Below, piece after piece: positions 8,392 to 17,318 of a stretch of DNA of 64,000 nt. The DNA lies in NCBI RefSeq assembly GCF_024451105.1, contig NZ_JANGEY010000007.1:1-64000 (forward strand). The letters are read 5' to 3'. Positions within the stretch are counted from its first letter, which is position 1. Every line of letters starts with the position of its first letter. The translations under genes and the position numbers were made by a program. The notes beneath the pieces were generated by a model. It saw only the letters and a program-made list of their open reading frames with translations. It ran no database searches and was not told the DNA's origin. Origin of the DNA: Stutzerimonas stutzeri. GTDB taxonomy: Bacteria > Pseudomonadota > Gammaproteobacteria > Pseudomonadales > Pseudomonadaceae.

Positions 8392-9174
8392 TCAGCCGAG
8401 GTCGCCACCACCCACCGGCAGGGTCACGCCGGTGATGTAGGAGGCCTCGTCGGAGGCGAGGAACAGGATCGCCGCGGCCTGCTCGTCGATGCTGCCGTAG
8501 CGCTTCATCAGGCTGCTGGAGAGGGTCTGGTCGACGATCTGCTGGTACCAGACCTTCTCCTGCGGCGTCTGCTCGGCGGCGTTGCGCGGGATGCGCCGCG
8601 GCGGCGCCTCGGTGCCGCCCGGCGCGGTGGCGTTGACGCGGATGCCGCGCTCGGCGGTCTCGAAGGCCAGGCAGGCGGTCAGCGCGTTGACGCCGCCCTT
8701 GGCCGCGCCGTAGGGCACGCGGTTGACCCCGCGGGTGGCCACCGAGGAGACGTTGACGATGGCGCCGCTGCCCTGTTCGAGCATCTGCGGCAGCGCCGCG
8801 TGGCAGCACCACAAGGTGGGGAACAGCGAGCGGCGCACCTCGGCCTCGATCTCGTGCTCGCGGTAGTGCTCGAACGGCTTGGCCCAGATGGTGCCGCCGA
8901 CGTTGTTGACGAGGATGTCGAGGCGACCGAAGCGCTCCACCGCCGCGGCCATCACCCGCTGGCAGTCGGCGGCCTGTTCGAGGTCGGCGGTGAGGGTCAG
9001 CACCTCGGCGCTGCCGCCCAGTTCGTCGGCCAGCTCGTGGACCAGCTCGGAGCGGTCGACCAGCAGCAGGCGACCGCCCTCGGCGGCCATCCGCTCGGCT
9101 ACCCGGCGGCCGATGCCCTGGGCGGCGCCGGTGATCACGGCGACCTTGTTGTCGAATCTCTTGGTGTTGTGCAT
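8392..9174 (-). CDS. benD: Benzoate cis-diol dehydrogenase (1,6-dihydroxycyclohexa-2,4-diene-1-carboxylate dehydrogenase)
   Basis: This 260-residue short-chain dehydrogenase converts benzoate cis-diol to catechol, CO2 and NADH. The Rossmann motif TGAAQGIG is at residues 15-22, NNVGG near 90-94, and the catalytic Ser-Tyr-Lys set includes Ser143/144, Tyr155 and Lys159 (YGAAK). Length and sequence fit BenD/XylL. It follows benC on the same strand with a 66-base gap, completing the benABCD order. Its product feeds the catechol branch, whose genes are not in this window. Confidence 0.93.
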   Translation of the reverse strand: MHNTKRFDNKVAVITGAAQGIGRRVAERMAAEGGRLLLVDRSELVHELADELGGSAEVLTLTADLEQAADCQRVMAAAVERFGRLDILVNNVGGTIWAKPFEHYREHEIEAEVRRSLFPTLWCCHAALPQMLEQGSGAIVNVSSVATRGVNRVPYGAAKGGVNALTACLAFETAERGIRVNATAPGGTEAPPRRIPRNAAEQTPQEKVWYQQIVDQTLSSSLMKRYGSIDEQAAAILFLASDEASYITGVTLPVGGGDLG

Positions 9175-9240
9175 GGCAAGGCATCCAGGAAAAAAATAGC
9201 CCGCGCGGCCGACGGCCAGGACAGCGGGCCCAAGGGACTG

Positions 9241-10251
9241 TCAGGCACTGGCCGCGAACTTCTCGTAGTAGAAGTTCGCCGGCTGGATTCCGCGCTGGCG
9301 CAGATCCTGGTTGACCGCCTCGACCATCGGCGGCGGCCCGCAGAGGTAGATGTCGACGTCGCCGTCGTTCAGCTGGCCCGGGGCGATGTGCTGGGTCACG
9401 TAGCCCTTGTTCGGGTACTGGCTGTCCGGGCTGGCCACGCAGGCGCTCCAGGTGAAGTTCGGCAGCTTCGCCGCGAAGGCCTCCAGCTTGTCCAGCTCGA
9501 CCAGGTCGAAATCGTTGGTGACGCCGTAGATCAGGTGCACCGGCTGCTCGCTGGCAGCGGCCTCGAGCTTCTCGAGCATGGCCAGGAACGGCGCCAGGCC
9601 GGTGCCGCCGGCCAGCAGCAGCAGCGGCCGCTGCACTTCGCGCAGGTAGAAGCTGCCCAGCGGGCCGGTCATGGTCATCAGGTCGCCGGCCCGGGCCGCG
9701 CCGGTGAGGTAGCCGCTCATCAGGCCGCCCGGCACGTTGCGGATCAGGAACGACACCTGGCCGTCCCGGGGCATCGAGCTGAACGAGTAGGCGCGGCTGT
9801 GCTCGCTGCCCGGCACCTGCAGGTTGACGTACTGGCCGGGCAGGAAGGCCAGCTTGCCCAGCTCGTCGCCCTCGACGGTCAGGCTGATGGTGCTGTCGGA
9901 GAGGGTGCGTACCTCGCGGATCGCCGCGCGGAAGCTGCCCTGCTTGATGCGGCAGGCGCTGGAGGACATCGGCACGCGCACCACGCAGTCGCTCTGCGCG
10001 CGCATCTGGCAGGTCAGCGCCAGGCCCCGGGCGGCCTCCTCGGCGCTGAGGGCATCCTCGATGAAGTCCTCGCCGAGTTCGTACTTGCCGGATTCGACCT
10101 GGCACTTGCAGGCGCCGCAGGCGCCGACCCGGCAGTCCAGCGGGATGTTGATGCCCTGGCGGTAGGCGGCATCGGCCACGGTTTCGCTGGCGGTGGCGTC
10201 GATGAAGCGGGTGACCCCGTCTTCGAAATTCAGTGCGATCTTGTGCGACAT
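9241..10251 (-). CDS. benC: Benzoate 1,2-dioxygenase electron-transfer (reductase) component
   Basis: This 336-residue iron-sulfur flavoprotein passes electrons from NADH to the BenAB oxygenase. A plant-type [2Fe-2S] domain comes first, with ligands Cys40, Cys45, Cys48 and Cys81. A ferredoxin-reductase module follows, with RAYSFSS for FAD binding, GGTGLAPFLAM for the nucleotide, and CGPPPM near the C-terminus. This order is that of BenC/XylZ. The ATG giving MSHKIALNFE is the start, because any longer frame would enter benB. It is preceded by a GC-rich 104-base gap after benB. Confidence 0.96.
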   Translation of the reverse strand: MSHKIALNFEDGVTRFIDATASETVADAAYRQGINIPLDCRVGACGACKCQVESGKYELGEDFIEDALSAEEAARGLALTCQMRAQSDCVVRVPMSSSACRIKQGSFRAAIREVRTLSDSTISLTVEGDELGKLAFLPGQYVNLQVPGSEHSRAYSFSSMPRDGQVSFLIRNVPGGLMSGYLTGAARAGDLMTMTGPLGSFYLREVQRPLLLLAGGTGLAPFLAMLEKLEAAASEQPVHLIYGVTNDFDLVELDKLEAFAAKLPNFTWSACVASPDSQYPNKGYVTQHIAPGQLNDGDVDIYLCGPPPMVEAVNQDLRQRGIQPANFYYEKFAASA

Positions 10252-10355
10252 GCTGCACCTCGCTTGGAGCGGTATTCCACGCCGGCCTGGGCCGTGCGCG
10301 CACGCAGGTTGCTGCCGAGCGCTGCGGGCCGCCGGGGCGGCCCGCGCGCTTCTCC

Positions 10356-10844
10356 TTAGATGTGGTAGATGTCCATCACGTGGCGGACATAGTCGTTCTT
10401 CAGCACCACCTTCTTCTCCTTGACCAGCGGGCTCGGACCGCGGGTATCCAGGGTGTAGAAGCTGGTGCCGTAGTACTGGTCCACGGTCTTGTAGCGGAAG
10501 CTCAGGGTGTGCCAGTTGAAGCGCACCTTGCAGTAGCCCTCGCCCTGCTCGACGATCTCGATGTTGTTGATGTTGTGCGAGGTGCGGGTGTCCGGGATGC
10601 TCGCGCTGGAACGCTCGGTGCGGATGCGGAAGATGCGGTCTTCCAGGCCGGCGCGGCGGCCGTACCAGATCAGCGAGATTTCCTTCTGCGGATCCTCGGT
10701 CAGCTGGTCGTTGTCGTCCCAGGCCGGCACCCAGAAGCTGGCGTCCTGCGCGTACAGCTCCAGCCACTCGTCCCACTGCTTGTCGTCGAGATGGCGCGCT
10801 TCGCGGTAGAGGAAGTCGCGTACGGCTTCGTAGGAAATGCTCAT
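10356..10844 (-). CDS. benB: Benzoate 1,2-dioxygenase small (beta) subunit
   Basis: This is a 162-residue ring-hydroxylating dioxygenase beta subunit, which gives structure to the alpha3beta3 oxygenase and carries no cofactor. It starts [20 protein letters not shown] and contains the family's [12 protein letters not shown] and [20 protein letters not shown] regions. Length matches BenB/XylY. The start ATG overlaps the benA stop by four bases (ATGA), giving coupled and balanced synthesis of the two subunits. Confidence 0.96.
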   Translation of the reverse strand: MSISYEAVRDFLYREARHLDDKQWDEWLELYAQDASFWVPAWDDNDQLTEDPQKEISLIWYGRRAGLEDRIFRIRTERSSASIPDTRTSHNINNIEIVEQGEGYCKVRFNWHTLSFRYKTVDQYYGTSFYTLDTRGPSPLVKEKKVVLKNDYVRHVMDIYHI

Positions 10845-12205
10845 TGCCCGGCCTCCACGTGGATCAGCTTCTGTTGTTCCTGTTCGACGGCTTTCTGCAT
10901 GGTGGCCAGCCAGTGACGGTGCTGGACCACGAACAGGCCTTCGTCCTCGGCGCGCGCACCGCTGAGCAGCGGCTTGAGATCGATGTCGCGCGCGGCGGCG
11001 TCGGCGCCCTCGATCCAGTGCTTGGCGCCGCGGGACATGTCGTTCCAGGGCGCGGAGCGGCCCATGAAGCCTTCCTGGCAGGCGCGGAACTCTTCCAGGT
11101 CGTCCGGGGTGGCCATGCCGCTGACGTTGAAGAAGTCCTCGTACTGGCGGATGCGGTGGGCGCGGGCCTCGGCGCTCTCGCCCTTGGGCGCGATGCAGTA
11201 GATGGTCACCTCGGTCTTGTCCACCGAGATCGGCCGGGCGATGCGCAGCTGCGAGCTGAACTGGTCCATCAGGTACAGGTTCGGGTACAGGCACAGGTTG
11301 CGCGAGTGGCCGATCATCCAGTCGGCGCGGGCCTCGCCGACCTCGGCGACCAGCTGCTCGCGGCGCTCGTGCAGCGGACGGTCTTCCGGGTTGTCCCAGC
11401 GGGTCCACAGCAGCAGGTGGCCGTTCTCGAAGGAGTAGAAGCCGCCGCCCTTCTTCGCCCAGCCGCCGGCGCTCATCGCGCGGATGTCGTCGCCGGCATC
11501 CTTCTCCTTGCGCTGGCCCTGGGTGGCCGCGTAGTTCCAGTGGGTGGCGGTGACGTGGTAGCCGTCGGCGCCGTTCTCGGCCTGCAGCTTCCAGTTGCCC
11601 TCGAACACGTAGGTGGAGGAACCGCGCAGCACTTCCAGGCCGTCCGGCGACTGGTCGACGATCATGTCGATGATCTTCGCCGACTCGCCGAGGTGCTCGA
11701 CCAGCGGCAGCACGTCGGGGTTGAGGCTGCCGAACAGGAAGCCGCGGTAGGATTCGAAGCGGGCGATCTTCTTCAGGTCGTGCGAGCCGTCGCAGTTGAA
11801 GCTGTCCGGGTAGCCGGCGTCGATCGGATCCTTGACCTTGAGCAGCTTGCCGTTGGTGTCGAAGGTCCAGCCGTGGAACGGGCAGGTGTAGGTGGCCTTG
11901 TTGCCGCTCTTGAAGCGGCACAGGGTGGCGCCGCGGTGGCTGCAGGCGTTGATGAAGGCGTTCAGCTCGCCGGCACGGTTGCGCGCGATGAACACGGGCT
12001 GGCGGCCCATGGTCACGCTGTAGTAGTCGTTCTTCTCGGGAATCTGGCTCTCGTGCGCCAGGTAGATCCAGTTGCCTTCGAAGATGTGCTTCATCTCCAG
12101 CTCGAACAGCTCGGGGCTGGTGAACATCTCCCGCTTGCAGCGGTAGAGGCCTTTTTCCCGGTCTTCTTCGAGCAGGGAATTCAAGTACTCGGGTCCCACG
12201 GACAT
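10841..12205 (-). CDS. benA: Benzoate 1,2-dioxygenase large (alpha) subunit
   Basis: This 454-residue catalytic subunit dihydroxylates benzoate to its cis-diol. The Rieske ligands are Cys88-X-His90 and Cys108-XX-His111 (CSHRG and CPFHGW). The mononuclear iron site lies in [13 protein letters not shown] near residues 210-222. Length and motifs match BenA. It is the first gene of benABC(D) and is preceded by a BenR-regulated promoter candidate and a Crc/Hfq-like motif in the leader. It differs from aniline- or phthalate-type oxygenases by its full ben gene context. Confidence 0.97.
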   Translation of the reverse strand: MSVGPEYLNSLLEEDREKGLYRCKREMFTSPELFELEMKHIFEGNWIYLAHESQIPEKNDYYSVTMGRQPVFIARNRAGELNAFINACSHRGATLCRFKSGNKATYTCPFHGWTFDTNGKLLKVKDPIDAGYPDSFNCDGSHDLKKIARFESYRGFLFGSLNPDVLPLVEHLGESAKIIDMIVDQSPDGLEVLRGSSTYVFEGNWKLQAENGADGYHVTATHWNYAATQGQRKEKDAGDDIRAMSAGGWAKKGGGFYSFENGHLLLWTRWDNPEDRPLHERREQLVAEVGEARADWMIGHSRNLCLYPNLYLMDQFSSQLRIARPISVDKTEVTIYCIAPKGESAEARAHRIRQYEDFFNVSGMATPDDLEEFRACQEGFMGRSAPWNDMSRGAKHWIEGADAAARDIDLKPLLSGARAEDEGLFVVQHRHWLATMQKAVEQEQQKLIHVEAGQ

Positions 12206-12219
12206 GGCTGAGCTCTCCG

Positions 12220-12227
12220 TTGTTGTT
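12220..12227 (-). promoter_or_regulatory. Possible Crc/Hfq motif in the benA leader
   Basis: The benA leader reads AAAAACAACAACGGAGAG, placing AACAACAA directly against the ribosome-binding site. This is the arrangement expected for Hfq-Crc translational repression. Direct binding is inferred. Confidence 0.5.
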
Positions 12228-12244
12228 TTTGTACTGTGGAGCTC

Positions 12245-12308
12245 AGGCTACGGCCCGGCGGCGCGGGGCAATATCCGCTTTCTGCACGATCGCTATCCGC
12301 TTTCTGCA
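12245..12308 (-). promoter_or_regulatory. benA promoter with two identical BenR/XylS-type operator repeats
   Basis: On the minus strand two identical 15-base boxes, TGCAGAAAGCGGATA, lie at 12294-12308 and 12272-12286 with a period of 22 bases. Each fits the XylS-family half-site TGCA-N6-GGNTA. The promoter-proximal box ends about 21 bases before TAGCCT (12245-12250), which resembles the -10 element of XylS-dependent promoters. That places the start of transcription near 12237, about 30 bases before the benA ATG. BenR, encoded directly upstream, is the expected activator with benzoate as effector. Confidence 0.85.
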
Positions 12309-12412
12309 CGGCGTGCGGAAAACGGACAGCGGCCGGCGCCGGCGCGTGGCAACGGGAGAAGCGGAAGGCGGCAGAGAGGCGCGGCGAGCCGGGCGGCTCG
12401 CCGCCAGGGGGA

Positions 12413-13366
12413 TCAGCTGCGGCGGCGCAGGGTGTCGGAGGGCAGCTCGCCGAAGGTGCTCTTGTAGCACTCGGAGAAGCGCCCGAGGTGCAGGAAGCCG
12501 TAGTCGAGGGCGATCTCGGTGACGTTGCGCACCGCCGCGCGCGGATCGCTCAGGCGGGCGTGGATCTGCTCCAGCTTGCGCTGGCGGATGTAGTGTTTGG
12601 GCGTGGTGCCGGCGTGCTTGTCGAACAGCGCGTACAGCGAGCGCTGGCTGATGTGCGCCAGCTCGGCGAGCTGCTCGAGGGTGATGTCCTGCTTGAGGTT
12701 GCGCTCGATGAACTCGACCAGCCGCTCGAACGACGGGCAGCCGGCGGCGAGCGGCTCGCGGCTGACGTTGCTGCCGGGCAGGCCGAGCAGCTTGCTGGCG
12801 ATGATCTTGGCGTAGTGCTCCTGCACCAGCGGCACGCTCTGTTCGGCCTCGGCCTCCTGGCAGACCAGGCCGAGCAGGCCGATGAAGCCGTCGAGCTGGT
12901 CGAGGCGGTGGCGCGGGGTGAAGCGTACGCCCTCGCCCGAATGGTGCCAGCGGTTCTCGCTGCAGGCCTGGTCGAGGAAGGTCGCCGGCAGCTTGACGAT
13001 GAACTTCTCGCAGTCGTCCGAGTAGGTCAGGTCGACCGGATCGTCGGGGTTGATCAGCAGCAGTTCGCCGGGAGTGAAGTAGTGCTCCTCGCCGCGCCCG
13101 CGCCACAGGCAGTGGCCGCGCAGGAGGATCTGCAGGTGGTAGAGGGTCTCCAGCGCCGGCGAGGTGACCTGCACGCGGCTGCCGTAGCTGATCTGGCACA
13201 GGTCCAGGCTGCCGAAGGAACGATGGCTGAGGCTGGCCTCGGGGTGGCCGCTGCGCGGCAGGCGGATGCGGTGGGTACCGACATGCTGGTTGACGTAGTC
13301 CGACACCGCATGGGGGTCGGCCTGGGCAAACACCAGACTCTTCTCGTTCAGCAGACGACAGTCCAT
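12413..13366 (-). CDS. benR: AraC/XylS-family activator of the ben operon
   Basis: This 317-residue regulator activates benABC in response to benzoate. The N-terminal effector-binding part has a DLCQISYGSRVQV segment. The C-terminal third carries two helix-turn-helix motifs (around LEQLAELAHISQRSLYALF and EIALDYGFLHLGRFSECYK), as in XylS and BenR. It lies on the same strand directly upstream of benA. A 207-base gap holds the paired half-sites it would bind. The ATG giving MDCRLLNEK is the natural start. Confidence 0.93.
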   Translation of the reverse strand: MDCRLLNEKSLVFAQADPHAVSDYVNQHVGTHRIRLPRSGHPEASLSHRSFGSLDLCQISYGSRVQVTSPALETLYHLQILLRGHCLWRGRGEEHYFTPGELLLINPDDPVDLTYSDDCEKFIVKLPATFLDQACSENRWHHSGEGVRFTPRHRLDQLDGFIGLLGLVCQEAEAEQSVPLVQEHYAKIIASKLLGLPGSNVSREPLAAGCPSFERLVEFIERNLKQDITLEQLAELAHISQRSLYALFDKHAGTTPKHYIRQRKLEQIHARLSDPRAAVRNVTEIALDYGFLHLGRFSECYKSTFGELPSDTLRRRS

Positions 13367-13558
13367 GGCTCACGGTGCTCTTGTAGTTTTTATGGTGACG
13401 CGAGGGTGGCGGGGCTAGGGGAACCACCCGGTATTTTGTGCATTGATCCACAACCGGAGCGCGGCGACAACCGCAACCGTGGTCGCAGGGCGTCGCGCGC
13501 GACGACCGGCAAAGGCCGCGCGCACACTAAGGGATTAGCCCGGACCGCGGACAGAGCC

Positions 13559-13582
13559 GCGGGCGATAATCGCCCGCTTTTT
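13559..13582 (+). terminator. Terminator-like hairpin reading on the plus strand between benR and the pcaR-like gene
   Basis: A perfect 7-bp stem, GCGGGCG-ATAAT-CGCCCGC, is followed by TTTTT on the plus strand. Both flanking genes are on the minus strand, and the last T of the run is the first base of the pcaR-like stop complement. On the minus strand the stem is preceded, not followed, by the A/T run. Its role is therefore unclear: it may block antisense transcripts or end a short plus-strand RNA. Confidence 0.55.
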
Positions 13583-14421
13583 CAGCGCAGCAGCTGCGCG
13601 CCCAGTTCGCGGCTGGCCGCCTGCAGGGCCGGCAGGTAGCGGCCCTCCAGCTCGGCGCGGGACACCCGCGAGGCATGCCCGCTGACGCTCATCGCCGCCA
13701 GCACGCGGCCCTCGGCGTCGTGCACCGGCACGGCGATCGAGCGCAGCCCGGCCTCCAGCTCCTGGTCGACGAAGCTCCAGCCCTGTTCGCGTACCTCGGC
13801 CAGGCGCGCGCGCAGCGCCTGCGGCTCGCACAGGGTGCGGCTGGTGCGCGCCGCCAGGCTGGCGCCGGCCAGGTACTCGTCCAGGCAGGCTGCATCCAGC
13901 GCGGCGAGCAGCACCTGGCCCAGCGAGGTGCAGTAGGCCGGCAGGCGGGTGCCGACGCGGATCTCCACCGACAGGAAGCGTTGCGCGGTGGCGGTGCAGG
14001 CCAGGTAGAGCACCTCGTGGCCCTCCAGGGTGGCCACGCTGCAGGCCTCGCCGAGCTGCTCGCTGAGGCGGTCGAGGAACGGCTGGGCGCTGACCGCCAG
14101 CGGCGTCGACGACAGGTAGGCGTGGCCGAGGGTGAGCACCTTGGGCAGCAGCGCGTAGGTGCGGCCGTCGTCGCTGCCGACGTAGCCGAGCCGGGCCAGG
14201 GTCAGCAGGCAGCGACGCACCGCGGCGCGCGGGATGCCGGTGCGGTGGCTGATCTGCGCGATGGTCAGCTGGCGCTTGCGCTCGTGGAAGGCGTCGATCA
14301 CCGCCAGGCCGCGCGCCAGCGAGGTCATGAAGGTCGGATCGCCGCCCAGCTCCTCGATGCGCTGCGCCGCCGACGGCGGCGACGGCGGACAGGGGCTGGC
14401 GGGGGGTGCAGGCTCGCGCAT
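13582..14421 (-). CDS. pcaR: IclR-family regulator, PcaR-like
   Basis: This 279-residue IclR-type regulator closely resembles PcaR, the activator of protocatechuate/beta-ketoadipate genes. The winged helix near residues 30-80 contains FMTSLARGLAVIDAF and IAQISHRTGIPRAAVRRCL, and the effector domain contains PAYCTSLGQVLLAAL and VDQELEAGLRSIAVPV, all hallmarks of the PcaR/PobR group. The start giving MREPAPPASP is preferred. A much longer frame upstream has no family support. Its position next to benR suggests it acts on the same aromatic pathway. The targets are not in this window, so the symbol rests on similarity. Confidence 0.82.
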   Translation of the reverse strand: MREPAPPASPCPPSPPSAAQRIEELGGDPTFMTSLARGLAVIDAFHERKRQLTIAQISHRTGIPRAAVRRCLLTLARLGYVGSDDGRTYALLPKVLTLGHAYLSSTPLAVSAQPFLDRLSEQLGEACSVATLEGHEVLYLACTATAQRFLSVEIRVGTRLPAYCTSLGQVLLAALDAACLDEYLAGASLAARTSRTLCEPQALRARLAEVREQGWSFVDQELEAGLRSIAVPVHDAEGRVLAAMSVSGHASRVSRAELEGRYLPALQAASRELGAQLLR

Positions 14422-14704
14422 GGCAGGCTCTCGGTGTCGTTGTCCGGCCCCTCCCTGGGGCGTTGCGCGGAGTATCGACCGGGACTCGGCGCCGGAGCAA
14501 TCGCCGATGTGCCGCGCGGCCCGGCGAGCATGAAGCCGCCTGCCCGGCCAAGGGGCGAATTCATTCGCCCGAACGCCCCGCCAAGGCGAACGAGCTCGTT
14601 TCGCAGGCTCATGCGCTGGCCTCGCGCAGCGGTCGCGGCACGGGACAAGCTCCGCCCGCGCCGCTAAGCTGTGGCGCCGACACATCCGGTTGCGATTCCG
14701 TCCC

Positions 14705-15985
14705 GTGAGCAGTTCCCCCGCCGCCGGCGCCATGCGCTGGCCCCATGCCGTGCGCGCCCTGCGCCACCGCAACTACCGCCTGTACTTCTGCGGCCACCTG
14801 GTGTCGATCCTCGGCAACTGGATCCAGCAGGTGGCGCTGGCCTGGCTGGTCTACCGGCTGACCGGCTCCGCCGCCCTGCTCGGCCTGACCAGCTTCCTCA
14901 GCCTGCTGCCGCAGCTCGTGCTCGGCCCGCTGATCGGCGCCTGGATCGACCGCCGCGACAAGCGCCGCCTGCTCCTCGCCACCCAGGCCCTGCTGGCCGT
15001 GCAGGCGGCGCTGCTCGCCGCGCTGACCGCGCTGGAGTGGCTCGGCCCGGCCCTGCTGGTGGCGATGGCCGCGCTGCTCGGCGTGCTCGGCGCCTTCGAC
15101 ACGCCGCTGCGCCAGGCGCTGATGAGCAGTTTCATCGACGACCGCGCCGACCTGCCCAACGCCCTGGCGCTCAACGCCATGCTGGTCAACGGCTCGCGCT
15201 TCGTCGGCCCGCCGCTGGCCGGCCTGCTGCTCGGCCTGACCGGCGAGGCGGTGTGCTTCGCGCTCAACGCGCTGTCCTTCCTCGCCCTGCTGGTCGGCCT
15301 GCTGCGCATGCGCATCGACGCGCCGCCGCCGGCGCGCGGTTCGATGGGCGCGGTGTTCCGCCAGGGTCTCGACTACCTGCTCGGCCAGGCCACGCTGCGC
15401 CAGCTGATGCTCGGCGTGATGGCGGTCAACTTCGCCGGCTCCTGCTACGCGGTGCTGCTGCCGGTGTTCGCCAAGGACGTGTTCGGCGGCGACGCCGCCA
15501 CCCTCGGCTGGCTGTGGGGTGCGGCCGGCGGCGGCGCGCTGCTCGGCTCGCTGCTGCTCGCCAGCCGCCGCTCCAGCGCCGGCCAGGTGCGACTGATCCT
15601 CGCCGCCAGCGCGCTGTCGGCCGGCGCCCTGCTGCTGTTTTCCGCCAGCACCGCCCTGCCGCTGGCGCTGGCGGCGATGGCCGCGCTCGGCTGCGGCCTG
15701 ACCTGCGCCAACGTCGGCACCAACATCCTCATCCAGGGCCTGGCGCCGGATGCCCTGCGCGGCCGGGTGGTGTCCTTCTACATCGCCTGCCGCTTCGGCT
15801 TCGAGGCGCTCGGCGGGCTGTGCGCCGGGCTGCTCGCCACCCGCCTGGGCGCCCAGCCGACCCTGGCCGGCGCCGGCGCCCTGCTGCTCGTCTGGTGCCT
15901 GTGGCTGCTGCCGCGCCACGCCGCGCTGGGCCGCGCGGTCTGTGCCGCCCAGCGCGCCGCGGAGGAGGCGCGCGCCGCCTCCTGA
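14705..15985 (+). CDS. MFS efflux transporter, EntS-like (MFS_3 type)
   Basis: This is a membrane protein of about 426 residues with 12 predicted helices. The N-terminus [21 protein letters not shown] and the loop [11 protein letters not shown] are typical of the MFS_3 group that includes the enterobactin exporter EntS. The start is uncertain: TTG at 14690, GTG at 14705 and ATG at 14732 are in frame, and none has a good ribosome-binding site. The helix-1 region begins right after 14732. It is transcribed away from the pcaR-like gene. Substrate is unknown. The ferritin gene that follows hints at iron, but weakly. Confidence 0.82.
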   Translation: MSSSPAAGAMRWPHAVRALRHRNYRLYFCGHLVSILGNWIQQVALAWLVYRLTGSAALLGLTSFLSLLPQLVLGPLIGAWIDRRDKRRLLLATQALLAVQAALLAALTALEWLGPALLVAMAALLGVLGAFDTPLRQALMSSFIDDRADLPNALALNAMLVNGSRFVGPPLAGLLLGLTGEAVCFALNALSFLALLVGLLRMRIDAPPPARGSMGAVFRQGLDYLLGQATLRQLMLGVMAVNFAGSCYAVLLPVFAKDVFGGDAATLGWLWGAAGGGALLGSLLLASRRSSAGQVRLILAASALSAGALLLFSASTALPLALAAMAALGCGLTCANVGTNILIQGLAPDALRGRVVSFYIACRFGFEALGGLCAGLLATRLGAQPTLAGAGALLLVWCLWLLPRHAALGRAVCAAQRAAEEARAAS

Positions 15986-16094
15986 CCGGCGGCGCGGCAA
16001 GTGCGCGCAGGCCCGTCCGCAGCGGCTATATTCGGTTGATCCCCCGCCGCCACGGGGCGAACATAGGCTCCTTCACGCGCCAGGATGCCCCGCC

Positions 16095-16559
16095 ATGAAA
16101 GGTCACACCGCCGTCATCGACTACCTGAAGACCCTGCTCAAGGGCGAACTGGCCGCCCGCGACCAGTACTTCATCCACTCGCGCATGTACCAGGACTGGG
16201 GCTTCACCCGGCTCTACGAGCGCCTCGACCACGAGATGGTCGAAGAAACCGAGCACGCCGACGCCCTGCTGCAGCGCATCCTGTTCCTCGAGGGGGTGCC
16301 GGACATGACCCCCGACCCGGTGCGGGTCGGCAGGACCGTGCCGGAAATGCTGAAGACCGACCTGGCGCTGGAGTACGAGGTGCGTGCGGCGCTGGCCAAG
16401 GGCATCGCCCTGTGCGAGCAGCACCGGGACTACGTCACTCGCGAGATCCTCGAGAAGCAGTTGCACGACACCGAGGAGGATCACGCCTACTGGCTGGAGA
16501 TCCAGCTCGGCCTGATCGACAAGCTCGGCCTGGAGAACTACCTGCAGGCGCAGATGTGA
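16095..16559 (+). CDS. ftnA: Bacterial ferritin of the FtnA type (often annotated bacterioferritin BfrA)
   Basis: This 154-residue four-helix iron-storage protein has ferroxidase ligands visible as Glu18, Glu51 and His54, with further ones in the EDH region near residue 127-130. Overall it closely follows the P. aeruginosa protein first called BfrA and later shown to be a heme-free ferritin, FtnA ([28 protein letters not shown]). The heme ligand Met52 of true bacterioferritins is Thr here, in EMVEETEH. It is expected to form a 24-subunit iron-storing shell in the cytoplasm. Neighbours on the same strand are the CZB and hemerythrin genes. Confidence 0.9.
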   Translation: MKGHTAVIDYLKTLLKGELAARDQYFIHSRMYQDWGFTRLYERLDHEMVEETEHADALLQRILFLEGVPDMTPDPVRVGRTVPEMLKTDLALEYEVRAALAKGIALCEQHRDYVTREILEKQLHDTEEDHAYWLEIQLGLIDKLGLENYLQAQM

Positions 16560-16788
16560 GTCCCTCGGCGCCGCCGACGCGCGGCGCCCATCCTCCTTCC
16601 TTGCCCTGCGCGCGCTTCTGCCAAGCATTCCCGGAAAGCGGCTGACCCCGGTCAATGCCTGCGGTCCCGGGGCGATGTCAGGATGCAGACGGACGCGACA
16701 CCCCGCCGGACCGCACTCCTGCGGTCGCTCAGGAAGCATGCGCGCCACTCCCGCCGGGAGCGCCGCGCCCAGGACAAGGAAAACCGCC

Positions 16789-17235
16789 ATGAGCTTCTTC
16801 GACTTCTTCAAGTTCGACAGCCACTCCAAGGACACCGAGAAAGCCAGGCAGGAGGCGCAGGCCGCACTGATCAAGGCGGCGGAAACGCTCAACATCGACG
16901 TCGCGGTGATGGCCCACGAGAACTGGAAGCTGCGCCTGGAAACCTACCTGGCCGGCAAGTCGCAGGAGGACCTGCGTCCCGAGGTGGTGTGCTGCGACGA
17001 ACGCTGCGACCTCGGCAAGTGGATCCACGGCGACGGCGAGGAACACCTCGGCCAGTACATGACCTTCCAGGACCTCAAGGCCACCCACAAGATGTTCCAC
17101 TACACCGCCTCCAACGTGCTGATCCTCAGCCAGGCCGGCAAGCAGGAAGAAGCCCAGGCCCTGCTGCACGGCGAACTCAGCAAGCTGAGCAACACCGTCA
17201 GGCGCCGTCTGACCGACCTCAAGGCCCTGCTCTGA
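16789..17235 (+). CDS. Stand-alone CZB (chemoreceptor zinc-binding) domain protein
   Basis: This 148-residue soluble protein is built almost entirely of a CZB domain. The expected zinc ligands are His43 (HENWKLRL), Cys73 (CDLGKWIHG), His100 and His104 (HKMFH). CZB domains are known from chemoreceptors and diguanylate cyclases, where zinc or hypochlorous acid sensing through the Cys-Zn site has been shown. Here there is no output domain, so it may be a zinc or redox sensor acting by contact with a partner. An AAGGA precedes the ATG. The gene sits between ferritin and hemerythrin genes. Confidence 0.85.
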   Translation: MSFFDFFKFDSHSKDTEKARQEAQAALIKAAETLNIDVAVMAHENWKLRLETYLAGKSQEDLRPEVVCCDERCDLGKWIHGDGEEHLGQYMTFQDLKATHKMFHYTASNVLILSQAGKQEEAQALLHGELSKLSNTVRRRLTDLKALL

Positions 17236-17318
17236 ACCGGAGCGCCCGGCCGGACGCTGGACAACCCCGGCCGGCCTCCTAGACTGCCCAGAAAGCCCGC
17301 CAGCCGCGGAGGAGCCCC

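Noticed and set aside
10320-10345. GC-rich hairpin between benB and benC considered as a terminator
   Set aside because: No T-run follows on the minus strand, and benC must be expressed with benAB; at most a processing or stability element.
13436-13453. TTGTG-N8-CACAA near the benR start as an FNR/Anr box
   Set aside because: The half-sites do not match TTGAT-N4-ATCAA; only a weak 5-bp symmetry.
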